Assembly (NCBI GenBank): GCA_021775735.1 | Contig: JAJFHG010000059.1 | Location: forward strand, 62,001 to 126,000 | From: Hyphomicrobiaceae bacterium | GTDB lineage: Bacteria; Pseudomonadota; Alphaproteobacteria; Rhizobiales; Hyphomicrobiaceae | Direction of reading: 5' to 3' | DNA: 64,000 bases | Shown: positions 57,165 through 64,000 of the stretch, in pieces | Layout of the letters: every line of letters starts with the position of its first letter | Position numbering within the stretch: position 1 is the stretch's first letter | Program-made: the position numbers and the translations under genes | The notes under the pieces: generated by a model | The model's database searches: none | Told to the model about the DNA's origin: nothing | What the model saw: the letters and a program-made list of their open reading frames with translations, nothing else

Positions 57165-57878
57165 TCACTTTGGCATTTTTTTAACAAACATGCGCGCGCT
57201 GTAGCCCGTATTGATTTGACCCTTAAAGTAAGGGGCCACCTTCGGTAGCGCTGCTGTGAAGTGTAGCGGGTTAATTTTCCTATGCCCTAGTTTGCTAAAA
57301 AACGAAAGCTTTTCGATGCCCTGGCTCTCAGCCACAAGCTTGAATTCAAACGAACCCTCTTTGGTAAGTACACGCTGTTTGTCATATGCATCGGGGTAAA
57401 ATAACAGCGTATCAGAGCGACTGGTGCGCCCGGGGACTGCAATCGGGACAAACGGCCTCTTGGGTCGCGTGAGGCCCTTTGTGTAGTCCTCTTTTGTCGA
57501 CAAGTAATTGTCGCCTGCAATAAAGTTGGAATGAAAGGTGCGGGTAACACCGGTATCGCTATTTGTGACTGTTAATTTTAGGGATGATACAAGCCCATCG
57601 CGTGCACCTGTGTTCGCAATAGTGACTGGAACAACAAACACCTCAAAGCTGCCGTTGGGATCGCGCGTGTAGGCGATGGTGTTTGGGACAAATGCATAAA
57701 CTTCCGCTTGTTTAAGCACAGTCTCGTAGAGGCTAATTCCTGAAAAGATCAGAGCAAGGGCGGAGACAAGGCCTGTGAGCCAGCCAAATGTGCCTATGCC
57801 GTGCGAAGCCTCTCTTGCAATATCGCCTGTGTTTGTCGTCAAGTCTTGATGCGCGTTACGTCTGCTTTTCATGAACAT
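57165..57878 (-). CDS. Membrane-anchored protein of unknown function
   Basis: About 237 aa from ATG 57878 (or 57872). A TTG at 57908 is less likely; no start has a strong ribosome site. A short basic N-terminus precedes one membrane helix (TFGWLTGLVSALALIFSGISLYETV). The remainder is an extracytoplasmic beta-rich domain (VPVTIANTGARDGLVSSLKLTVTNSDTG), resembling an immunoglobulin-like fold. I recognise no family. It is convergent with the AsmA gene. Confidence 0.6.
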   Translation of the reverse strand: MFMKSRRNAHQDLTTNTGDIAREASHGIGTFGWLTGLVSALALIFSGISLYETVLKQAEVYAFVPNTIAYTRDPNGSFEVFVVPVTIANTGARDGLVSSLKLTVTNSDTGVTRTFHSNFIAGDNYLSTKEDYTKGLTRPKRPFVPIAVPGRTSRSDTLLFYPDAYDKQRVLTKEGSFEFKLVAESQGIEKLSFFSKLGHRKINPLHFTAALPKVAPYFKGQINTGYSARMFVKKMPK

Positions 57879-58044
57879 GATGCGACCCAGTCTGTTTGAA
57901 AAGTCCAAACTTCATAACCTTGTCTCAATAACAGCCGCAAGTTGTAAGCGGATCCGTCACTGGGCTTCATGCGTGAGGCGTGTCTTTTTTGTTCGCCGCA
58001 AATATGCTCAATGTCGTTCTAGCCAGTCGTTTTCGTGCGCCTGT

Positions 58045-58290
58045 TCAATCCCGACTACCGCCATCATAGCGTCGGGTTGGGTTTGTGCGGCGGTAGTAGT
58101 GCAACAGCCAAATGCGTACAGCGCTTGAAAGACCGTCAGCTTGGCGCGTCGCGTCGATGGTTTCAACCAGCTTGGCGAGTGATACACCTTCGGATTTGGC
58201 CGCCTCGTTGAGCGCATCCCAAAACGGTGCCTCAAGAGATATCGAGGTGCGATGACCTTTGATGTTGAATGAGCGTTTTAAGGGTCGCAT
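58045..58290 (-). CDS. Ribbon-helix-helix domain protein
   Basis: 81 aa. The pattern RTSISLEAPFWDALNEAAKSEG and LAKLVETIDATRQADGLSSAVRIWLL fits the ribbon-helix-helix family (PF13467 type) common next to fumC and sspB in Alphaproteobacteria. It probably binds DNA as a dimer; targets unknown. It lies downstream of fumC in the same direction, separated by 112 nt. Confidence 0.8.
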   Translation of the reverse strand: MRPLKRSFNIKGHRTSISLEAPFWDALNEAAKSEGVSLAKLVETIDATRQADGLSSAVRIWLLHYYRRTNPTRRYDGGSRD

Positions 58291-58402
58291 GGGGCCACAG
58301 AGGTTTGAGGGCCAGATAGGCTTAAAAGTGGTGCCGGCTGTTCGCTACGCGAATCTAGAAGGCATACCACTATCTTTTCACGCGCGCTCCATCGCTGCAA
58401 CG

Positions 58403-59791
58403 TTATGCCGGTGCGATCATCTTGGCTGGATCAACAATCTGCGAAAATTCTTCATCGGTGACATAACCTCCCCCGACCGCTTCTTCGCGCAATGTCGTGC
58501 CATTGCGGTGTGCCGTTTTGGCAATTTTGGCGGCGTTATCGTAACCAATTTTGGGTGCAAGCGCGGTGACCAACATCAACGAGCGCTCAAGACCAGCTTT
58601 AATGTTGTCTACGCGTGGCTCTATGCCCGCGACGCAGTTGTCGGCAAACGAGATGGCGGCATCCGACATCAAGCGCACGGATTGCAGGAAGTTATACGCC
58701 ATGACGGGGTTGTAGACATTGAGCTCAAAGTGGCCCTGGCTGCCGGCAAACGTCATGGTTGTGTTGTTGCCCATGATTTGCGCACAGACCTGGGTCATGG
58801 CTTCACACTGAGTTGGGTTCACTTTGCCTGGCATGATGGACGAGCCCGGTTCATTTTCAGGTAGCGCCAACTCACCAAGTCCTGAGCGTGGGCCTGATCC
58901 CAAAAATCGAATGTCGTTGGCAATCTTAAACAGCGCCATGGCTACCGACGTGATTGCGCCGTGGCTAAATACCATCGCATCATGGGCGGCCAACGCTTCA
59001 AATTTGTTAGGTGCGGTTGAAAACGGAAGACCAGTCAGCTTGGTGACGTTTTCTGCAACCTTTTCAGCAAAGCCAATCGGCGCATTGAGCCCGGTGCCAA
59101 CCGCGGTGCCGCCTTGTGCCAGCTCCAGCAATCCAGACAACGTGTTTTCAACACGATGGATGCCGTTTTCCATTTGCTTTGCGTAACCAGAAAACTCCTG
59201 GCCCAACGTCAGCGGCGTGGCATCTTGAGTATGCGTGCGGCCAATTTTGATGATGTCATCCCAGATCTGCGCTTTGTTGTTCAGCGTTTCATGCAGGTAG
59301 TGCAAGGCCGGCAGTAATTTGTCGTGCACTTCCTGGGCCGCTGCAATATGCATGGCGGTTGGGAAGGTGTCGTTTGACGACTGGCTCATGTTGACGTGAT
59401 CGTTGGGGTGGACGGGTGTTTTTGACCCCATCTCTCCGCCGAGAATTTCAATTGCGCGGTTGGAGATGACCTCGTTGGCATTCATGTTGGATTGTGTGCC
59501 AGAGCCTGTTTGCCAGACCACAAGAGGAAAATGATCATCCAATTTTCCGTCGATCACTTCTTGGGCTGCTTGCTTGATGGCTTGACCAAGCGGTGCATCA
59601 AGACGCTTTAAGGCAACGTTGGCGCTCGCAGTAGCATGTTTGACAATGCCTAGTGCGCGCACGATGGGGGCTGGCATGGTTTCCCAGCCGATTTTGAAAT
59701 TGCCCAACGAACGTTGCGCCTGTGCACCCCAATACTTGTCATTCGGCACATCAATGGCGCCGAACGTGTCTGTTTCTTTGCGGCTGGTCAT
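58403..59791 (-). CDS. fumC: Fumarate hydratase, class II
   Basis: 462 aa. The ATG at 59791 gives the family length and has AAGGAC upstream; the frame continues to 59887 without support. Family landmarks: [27 protein letters not shown], and the signature [11 protein letters not shown]. It is an iron-independent TCA-cycle enzyme converting fumarate to L-malate, in the cytoplasm. Confidence 0.96.
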   Translation of the reverse strand: MTSRKETDTFGAIDVPNDKYWGAQAQRSLGNFKIGWETMPAPIVRALGIVKHATASANVALKRLDAPLGQAIKQAAQEVIDGKLDDHFPLVVWQTGSGTQSNMNANEVISNRAIEILGGEMGSKTPVHPNDHVNMSQSSNDTFPTAMHIAAAQEVHDKLLPALHYLHETLNNKAQIWDDIIKIGRTHTQDATPLTLGQEFSGYAKQMENGIHRVENTLSGLLELAQGGTAVGTGLNAPIGFAEKVAENVTKLTGLPFSTAPNKFEALAAHDAMVFSHGAITSVAMALFKIANDIRFLGSGPRSGLGELALPENEPGSSIMPGKVNPTQCEAMTQVCAQIMGNNTTMTFAGSQGHFELNVYNPVMAYNFLQSVRLMSDAAISFADNCVAGIEPRVDNIKAGLERSLMLVTALAPKIGYDNAAKIAKTAHRNGTTLREEAVGGGYVTDEEFSQIVDPAKMIAPA

Positions 59792-59982
59792 TTCGTTTTG
59801 GTCCTTGACTTTGGTCATTGGGGTTGGCCGTCTGTGACGGCGTGTTGATCCTGCCTTATCATGCAAGCCCCGCAGGCTCCAGGTCACAGGAGGGCGGAAA
59901 TGCGATCGGTGGTCAACATGGTCGCTTGCAGGGCGGTGGCAGCCTTGAGTGCGCCGGCTGGATGGTTGTGTGGTGCTTGCGC

Positions 59983-60654
59983 CTAGGTCTGTTTTTTGCG
60001 AAACGCGTCAAGACGCAGGATTTTTGCACCCTCGGTTGCTGATGCGACCTCCTCGGTATCAAGCACCGTTGGTTCATCATCAAATTGGCCATCATTTGAA
60101 GGCTCAGCGGGCTTGATGATGTTGGCATCAACTTCAACCGGAATTGTAGTGCTGTCTCCGTCGCTGCTGTGCTCAACCGGCCCAGTTCTCGTGCGAACAA
60201 GTTCTGGACCGCTACGCAATGTAGTTTCTGTATCGTGTCCTTGCGTGCCGGCAAAGGGATGCAATTCCGCATCCGCGTTTGAGGAGATGGCATCGGGGTC
60301 TTCAAATTGAAGCCCGTAGCGAACGCTTGGATCAAAGAAAACTTTGATCGCTTTAAACGGAATGACCAGTCGCTCCGGGATGCCGTCAAAAGTCAGCTTA
60401 ACTTCGAACCCGTCCTCATTGACGCTGAGATCGCGAAAACGATGCTGCAGGACAATGGTCATTTCGGTTGGGTATTTTTCTTTCAATCGCGGTGACATGG
60501 AAACATTTTCCGCGCACGTATCAAATGAAATATAAAAATGATGTTCGCCCGGCAAACCTGAGTTGGCGGTTTGCTCAAGGACAGAACGGACCAAGCCCCG
60601 CATGGCGGTCTGCGCGAGAGCTTCATAGTCAATGTGCGGGGGTTCGCCGGTCAT
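59983..60654 (-). CDS. sspB: SspB-family ClpXP adaptor
   Basis: 223 aa. Residues about 10-125 form the SspB fold ([68 protein letters not shown]). A long acidic linker then leads to the C-terminus ([10 protein letters not shown]), which should dock on ClpX. SspB delivers ssrA-tagged proteins to ClpXP. The tmRNA gene lies just upstream on the same strand, so substrate tag and adaptor are genetic neighbours. Confidence 0.93.
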   Translation of the reverse strand: MTGEPPHIDYEALAQTAMRGLVRSVLEQTANSGLPGEHHFYISFDTCAENVSMSPRLKEKYPTEMTIVLQHRFRDLSVNEDGFEVKLTFDGIPERLVIPFKAIKVFFDPSVRYGLQFEDPDAISSNADAELHPFAGTQGHDTETTLRSGPELVRTRTGPVEHSSDGDSTTIPVEVDANIIKPAEPSNDGQFDDEPTVLDTEEVASATEGAKILRLDAFRKKQT

Positions 60655-60711
60655 ATATGCGTGTATCGTCTTTTAGGTCCCAAGCTGTCTCAAATGCTTT
60701 ATACTATCAAC

Positions 60712-61113
60712 AGCAACAAAAGTGGAGGGCTTCTGTTGCCCGGTGCCCTCCGTTACCGCGCCTTAACCGGCTAGGGCTAAGGGCTTAAGTGAGGCTCTTG
60801 GCACTGCATTACGCAGCGAGTTGAGCTTCAGCATAGTTGTCATTTGCAACTATTCAGATGGCCCGATATCGGTGGTACCATGCCGAGCAAAAGATCACCC
60901 TTTACACCCTCGTCGATCCTAGTTCGCCCCCATCAACCGCTCACTGTCCTTGGGACAGAATTGGGTAATGATCTCTCATTGTCTGCCTGCATTTTGCGAA
61001 AGACGGTTTTGCCTTTCTTGTCAGACATTCCAGGCCAATGAGCCGATGGTGGAGGCGCCGGGTACTGCCCCCGGGTCCGAATGGTTTATTTCGATGTCCA
61101 TTTATCGCCATAG
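60712..61113 (-). ncRNA. ssrA: Permuted two-piece tmRNA
   Basis: The gene is circularly permuted as in Alphaproteobacteria. On the minus strand the acceptor piece comes first and ends ...CGCCTCC-ACCA at 61047. After an intervening segment (60932-61046) the coding piece begins GGGGGCGAACTAGGATCGACG at 60931. GGGGGCG and CGCCTCC pair, including G3-U70, the alanine identity pair. The tag frame (60847 to 60809) encodes ANDNYAEAQLAA then TAA. Downstream a GGAGGGC/GCCCTCC helix (60724-60751) is a pseudoknot or the end. The 3' limit is approximate. The RNA rescues stalled ribosomes with SmpB. Confidence 0.95.
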
Positions 61114-61119
61114 CCGGAC

Positions 61120-61148
61120 GAATCCAGCACTTTCAAATATAGTGTCAA
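61120..61148 (-). promoter_or_regulatory. Promoter of ssrA
   Basis: On the minus strand TTGACA (61143-61148) stands 17 nt before GGATTC (61120-61125). The -35 box is perfect, the -10 poor. The predicted start near 61113 agrees with the first stem of the acceptor piece. Confidence 0.55.
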
Positions 61149-61230
61149 AGCGATGAAATTAAAAGGGTTTGTCCGTTTGCTGGGTGGCAAAGCCTGGTCA
61201 GTTTGGAATTTTTACGTTTCTAGTCCTGGT

Positions 61231-62001
61231 CTAGTCCTGACCTCCAGCCGTTTCAATGTCCAGAATACGGCCACAATGCTTGCAATGGACGGCGTCGCGT
61301 TCATGGCGATTGAGGCCGCAATCCGGGCAGCGATGAGACACCCTTGGCGGCTGAAACACGGTGCGCACAAGGCGCAAAAACAGCGCAACGCCCACCACCA
61401 TGATAAACACCGATAAAAGACGTCCCGTTGTGCCATACAGCGTGATATCGCCAAAACCCGTGGTGGTGAGGGCTGCGACGGTGAAATAGAGTGCGTCAAT
61501 ATAGTTGGCAATCATCGGATTTGAGCGCACCTGGGCAACAAACACGATTGCAGCCATGACAAAGACAAACACGCCAAGATTGATGGCAGCTTGAATAACT
61601 TCTTCATTGCGTTGGAAGAATGCCGACTCTGTTCGTAAATCACGTAGCACATGGTAGGTGCGCAGCAGTCTTAACGCCCGCAAGATGCGCAAGAACAGCA
61701 GGCTTTCAAAGAAGACGGGCAATAAAAGCGAAATAACAACAACAATATCGACCCATGTAACTGCTTGCTTGAGCAGCGATGTTGGACGATTGGAGATGTA
61801 AAACCTTGCCAACAGGTCAGCCAGGATAAATATCGCTATGATTGCATCAACCCAATATATCCAAGGTTCATCGCGGATCATCGATGACACTAAGAAAAAC
61901 GCAATCGAAAGAACATCGAACGTGAGCAGCGAGAACCGGAAGACACGCGCACGCTGATCCCAGCCGTGGTAGAGACTGTGCAAAATTTCGCGAAATGACA
62001 T
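61231..62001 (-). CDS. Voltage-gated-like K+ channel with C-terminal zinc ribbon
   Basis: 256 aa from ATG 62001 (GGAG upstream; the following residues are family-like); the open frame extends to 62163. Six membrane helices, an S4-like arginine helix (LRILRALRLLRTYHVLRDLR), a pore helix and the filter TTTGFGD. The cytosolic end carries two CxxC pairs (CPDC, CKHC), a zinc ribbon. This is an inner-membrane cation channel of the ion_trans family. The zinc ribbon could serve assembly or sensing; that is inference. Confidence 0.87.
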   Translation of the reverse strand: MSFREILHSLYHGWDQRARVFRFSLLTFDVLSIAFFLVSSMIRDEPWIYWVDAIIAIFILADLLARFYISNRPTSLLKQAVTWVDIVVVISLLLPVFFESLLFLRILRALRLLRTYHVLRDLRTESAFFQRNEEVIQAAINLGVFVFVMAAIVFVAQVRSNPMIANYIDALYFTVAALTTTGFGDITLYGTTGRLLSVFIMVVGVALFLRLVRTVFQPPRVSHRCPDCGLNRHERDAVHCKHCGRILDIETAGGQD

Positions 62002-62344
62002 GGAAGCGTAGACTCCGACTTGGGTTCCAGGTTGGGTGGTGGGACGCATGCCCGCTTTTCTGCTGGGCGAGAGTTGGCGAAAGCGAGGCTCTGTTGTCAA
62101 TCGAGAAAGTGCCCCTTCGTCGCATGATGTGGGGTTTGCGGCGCCTTTGATGACAATTCTCATCCTCTGATCAGCTCAGTATCGTGGAATGTTCATGGTC
62201 TGGGGCATTCTGAAATGGTCCATATCGGCGCAACGACGGTCCTCGATACTGCGGCCACGGGGCGAGTCAGGTACAAGGCAACAAATTTCGAGTAGGTTGC
62301 CATGCTTGTGGGATTTACCGCGCCTGATGGCGTGAGGAGGGATT

Positions 62345-63115
62345 ATGTCCGCATTGCACGAGTTCATCACAGCGCCTGCGCGTTACGAGCCCGAGACGCC
62401 ATGGGGTCCCTTTGAAGCGCTTGCAGCAACGGTTGCGATTGTGCTGACGCCGATGTTGTTATTGGCGCTGGTGATGCTCACGCAAAGTGCGTTCGGTTCC
62501 ATGACTGGCGGTGGCGATGCTTTTATGAAAGATATGATGCGTTTAAGCACACCAATTGGTGTGCTGGTGTTTGGTATCAGTCAATTGGTATCGCTTGGAT
62601 TGGTGTGGTGGTTTGCAGGACGCCAGGGCATGCGGTTGCCGACACTCAGTCTCACCTCCCCTTATCCAAGTTATACCATGTGTTTTTTGTTCGCGGCTTT
62701 GTTCATTCTCGTCATGGGTGTGATTGAGCTGGGGCTTTATCGACTGATTAAATTCGACGTTTTCAAAGACAGCAAATTTCTCGTTGAAGGTCTGAGATCG
62801 GCGATGTGGCCGTTCACGGTGTTTATGGCAGTTGTGTTGGCGCCGCTGTGGGAGGAGTTGACCTTTCGTGGATTTTTGCTGTCAGCTCTTGCCAGAACAC
62901 GCCTTGGTATTGTTGGCGGCGGTTTGATCTCAACGGCACTGTGGACACTGCTCCATGCCAGTTATTCTATTCCGGCTTTGATCAGCGTCTTTGCAGCTGG
63001 CTTGGTGATGACATGGCTGGTGTGGAAGACGGGAAGCTTGCGTATTGCGATTGTTACCCATGCTATGGTGAATGCCTCAGCGGCAGTCTTTGCCGGGCTG
63101 TATTCGCCCTACTGA
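62345..63115 (+). CDS. CPBP family intramembrane protease
   Basis: 256 aa with about seven membrane helices. The Abi/CPBP motifs are present: EELTFR at residues about 170-175 (the EExxxR pair), LLHASYSI, and HAMVNA (HxxxN). The family includes CAAX prenyl proteases and bacteriocin-immunity proteins; the bacterial target is usually unknown. GAGGAGGGATT precedes the ATG, a very good ribosome site. Confidence 0.88.
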   Translation: MSALHEFITAPARYEPETPWGPFEALAATVAIVLTPMLLLALVMLTQSAFGSMTGGGDAFMKDMMRLSTPIGVLVFGISQLVSLGLVWWFAGRQGMRLPTLSLTSPYPSYTMCFLFAALFILVMGVIELGLYRLIKFDVFKDSKFLVEGLRSAMWPFTVFMAVVLAPLWEELTFRGFLLSALARTRLGIVGGGLISTALWTLLHASYSIPALISVFAAGLVMTWLVWKTGSLRIAIVTHAMVNASAAVFAGLYSPY

Positions 63116-63180
63116 ATTACCGCAAACTCTGTCGGCTTAACCCATGTTTCAACACTAGATGACCAGGACGTGATGTTCTC

Positions 63181-63975
63181 ATGCAGCAGTATCTTGATCT
63201 TCTCAGACACATTCGTGATAGCGGTGTTGAGAAAGGTGATCGTACAGGGACTGGCACAAAGTCCGTATTTGGGCACCAAATGCGCTTCAATTTGAGTGAG
63301 GGTTTTCCGCTTCTCACCACCAAGAAATTGCACATGAAGTCTATCGTGCATGAGCTGCTTTGGTTCTTGGCTGGTGACACCAACATTGGCTACCTCAAAG
63401 AGCATGGTGTGCGCATTTGGGATGAATGGGCAGACAGCGATGGCAACCTTGGTCCGGTTTATGGAAAGCAATGGCGATCTTGGGCAGCTCCTGACGGGCG
63501 CACGATTGATCAAATTTCAGACGCGGTTGCGTTAGTCAAGACGACTCCTGACAGCAGACGCATCATTGTATCAGCGTGGAACCCTGCAGACATTCCCAAC
63601 ATGGCGTTGGCACCTTGTCATTGCCTGTTTCAATTCTATGTAGGTGATGGTCGCTTGTCGTGTCAGCTTTATCAACGTTCGGCGGATGTGTTCTTGGGGG
63701 TTCCCTTTAACATTGCCAGTTATGCCCTGCTGACTGAGATGTTGGCACAGGCGACCGGACTCAAGCCGGGTGACTTTGTGCACACGCTTGGCGATGCCCA
63801 TCTTTACAATAATCACTTCTCCCAAGTTGAGGAGCAGCTCGCCCGCACCCCGCGTCGCTTGCCTAAACTCATCCTAGAAAATCGCGGGCAATCTCTTTTT
63901 GATTTTAAATACAGTGATATAGCGATATCCGATTATGACCCGCATCCCCATATATCCGCACCGGTAGCGGTGTAG
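63181..63975 (+). CDS. thyA: Thymidylate synthase
   Basis: 264 aa, the exact length of E. coli ThyA. The catalytic cysteine is residue 146 in [11 protein letters not shown]. Also seen: [58 protein letters not shown] and [10 protein letters not shown]. It methylates dUMP with methylene-tetrahydrofolate. A short GGGG/CCCC hairpin lies directly after the stop (63975-63992). The dfr gene expected next lies beyond the window. Confidence 0.97.
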   Translation: MQQYLDLLRHIRDSGVEKGDRTGTGTKSVFGHQMRFNLSEGFPLLTTKKLHMKSIVHELLWFLAGDTNIGYLKEHGVRIWDEWADSDGNLGPVYGKQWRSWAAPDGRTIDQISDAVALVKTTPDSRRIIVSAWNPADIPNMALAPCHCLFQFYVGDGRLSCQLYQRSADVFLGVPFNIASYALLTEMLAQATGLKPGDFVHTLGDAHLYNNHFSQVEEQLARTPRRLPKLILENRGQSLFDFKYSDIAISDYDPHPHISAPVAV

Positions 63976-64000
63976 GGGCGACTTTTGTCCCCATTGTTGA

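Noticed and set aside
58259-58864. Plus-strand open frame of 201 codons
   Set aside because: It is the shadow of fumC, which has complete family signatures on the other strand.

Overview
The window is a chromosomal segment of an alphaproteobacterium, most like the Hyphomicrobiales (Rhizobiales), with moderate G+C as judged by eye. Evidence for this is a circularly permuted two-piece tmRNA gene with the tag ANDNYAEAQLAA, a long-tailed FtsZ after ftsA, the lpxC, bamD and ligA order after ftsZ, and the association of SspB, fumC and a ribbon-helix-helix protein. The genus cannot be fixed from the sequence alone.

Layout. 1-7.5 kb holds a truncated 5-oxoprolinase-type gene, two tandem DUF2147 proteins, a TerB/J-domain co-chaperone overlapping an AmpD-like amidase, a NUDIX hydrolase, a PiT phosphate transporter and a small membrane protein. 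7.5-13 kb holds rnpB with a clear promoter, a secreted protein built of four cysteine repeats, an XRE regulator, a large protein combining Clp-N-like and DUF4332-like ends, and a cyclic-nucleotide-binding protein. 13-17.4 kb looks more accessory: a PAS-GGDEF-EAL protein, about 1 kb of non-coding DNA containing a train of hairpins, and an Arg-rich outer-membrane barrel.

17.2-41.6 kb is the division and cell wall (dcw) cluster: mraZ, rsmH, ftsL, ftsI, murE, murF, mraY, murD, ftsW, murG, murC, murB, ddl, ftsQ, ftsA, ftsZ, then lpxC, bamD and ligA. Genes are packed with 1-4 nt overlaps at most junctions. Together they make UDP-MurNAc-pentapeptide (MurB-F, Ddl), lipids I and II (MraY, MurG), and the septal machine (FtsL, I, W, Q, A, Z). 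The mraZ promoter region carries five repeats with an exact 10-bp period, a probable MraZ operator. LpxC and BamD add outer-membrane biogenesis.

41.6-64 kb holds a tautomerase, aminopeptidase P, prmA, a DUF3754-like protein, a membrane-anchored J-domain protein, a bactofilin, a UvrD/PcrA helicase, a CLC chloride transporter, a 1.3-kaa AsmA protein, an orphan membrane protein, an RHH protein, fumC, sspB, the permuted ssrA (tmRNA) gene, a K+ channel with a zinc ribbon, a CPBP protease and thyA. SspB and tmRNA are adjacent and in the same pathway: tmRNA tags stalled products and SspB hands them to ClpXP.

The least explained items are the four-fold cysteine-repeat protein, the 15.5-15.9 kb hairpin train, the Clp-N/DUF4332 protein, a 72-nt inverted repeat pair inside the mur cluster, and the structured mraZ leader.
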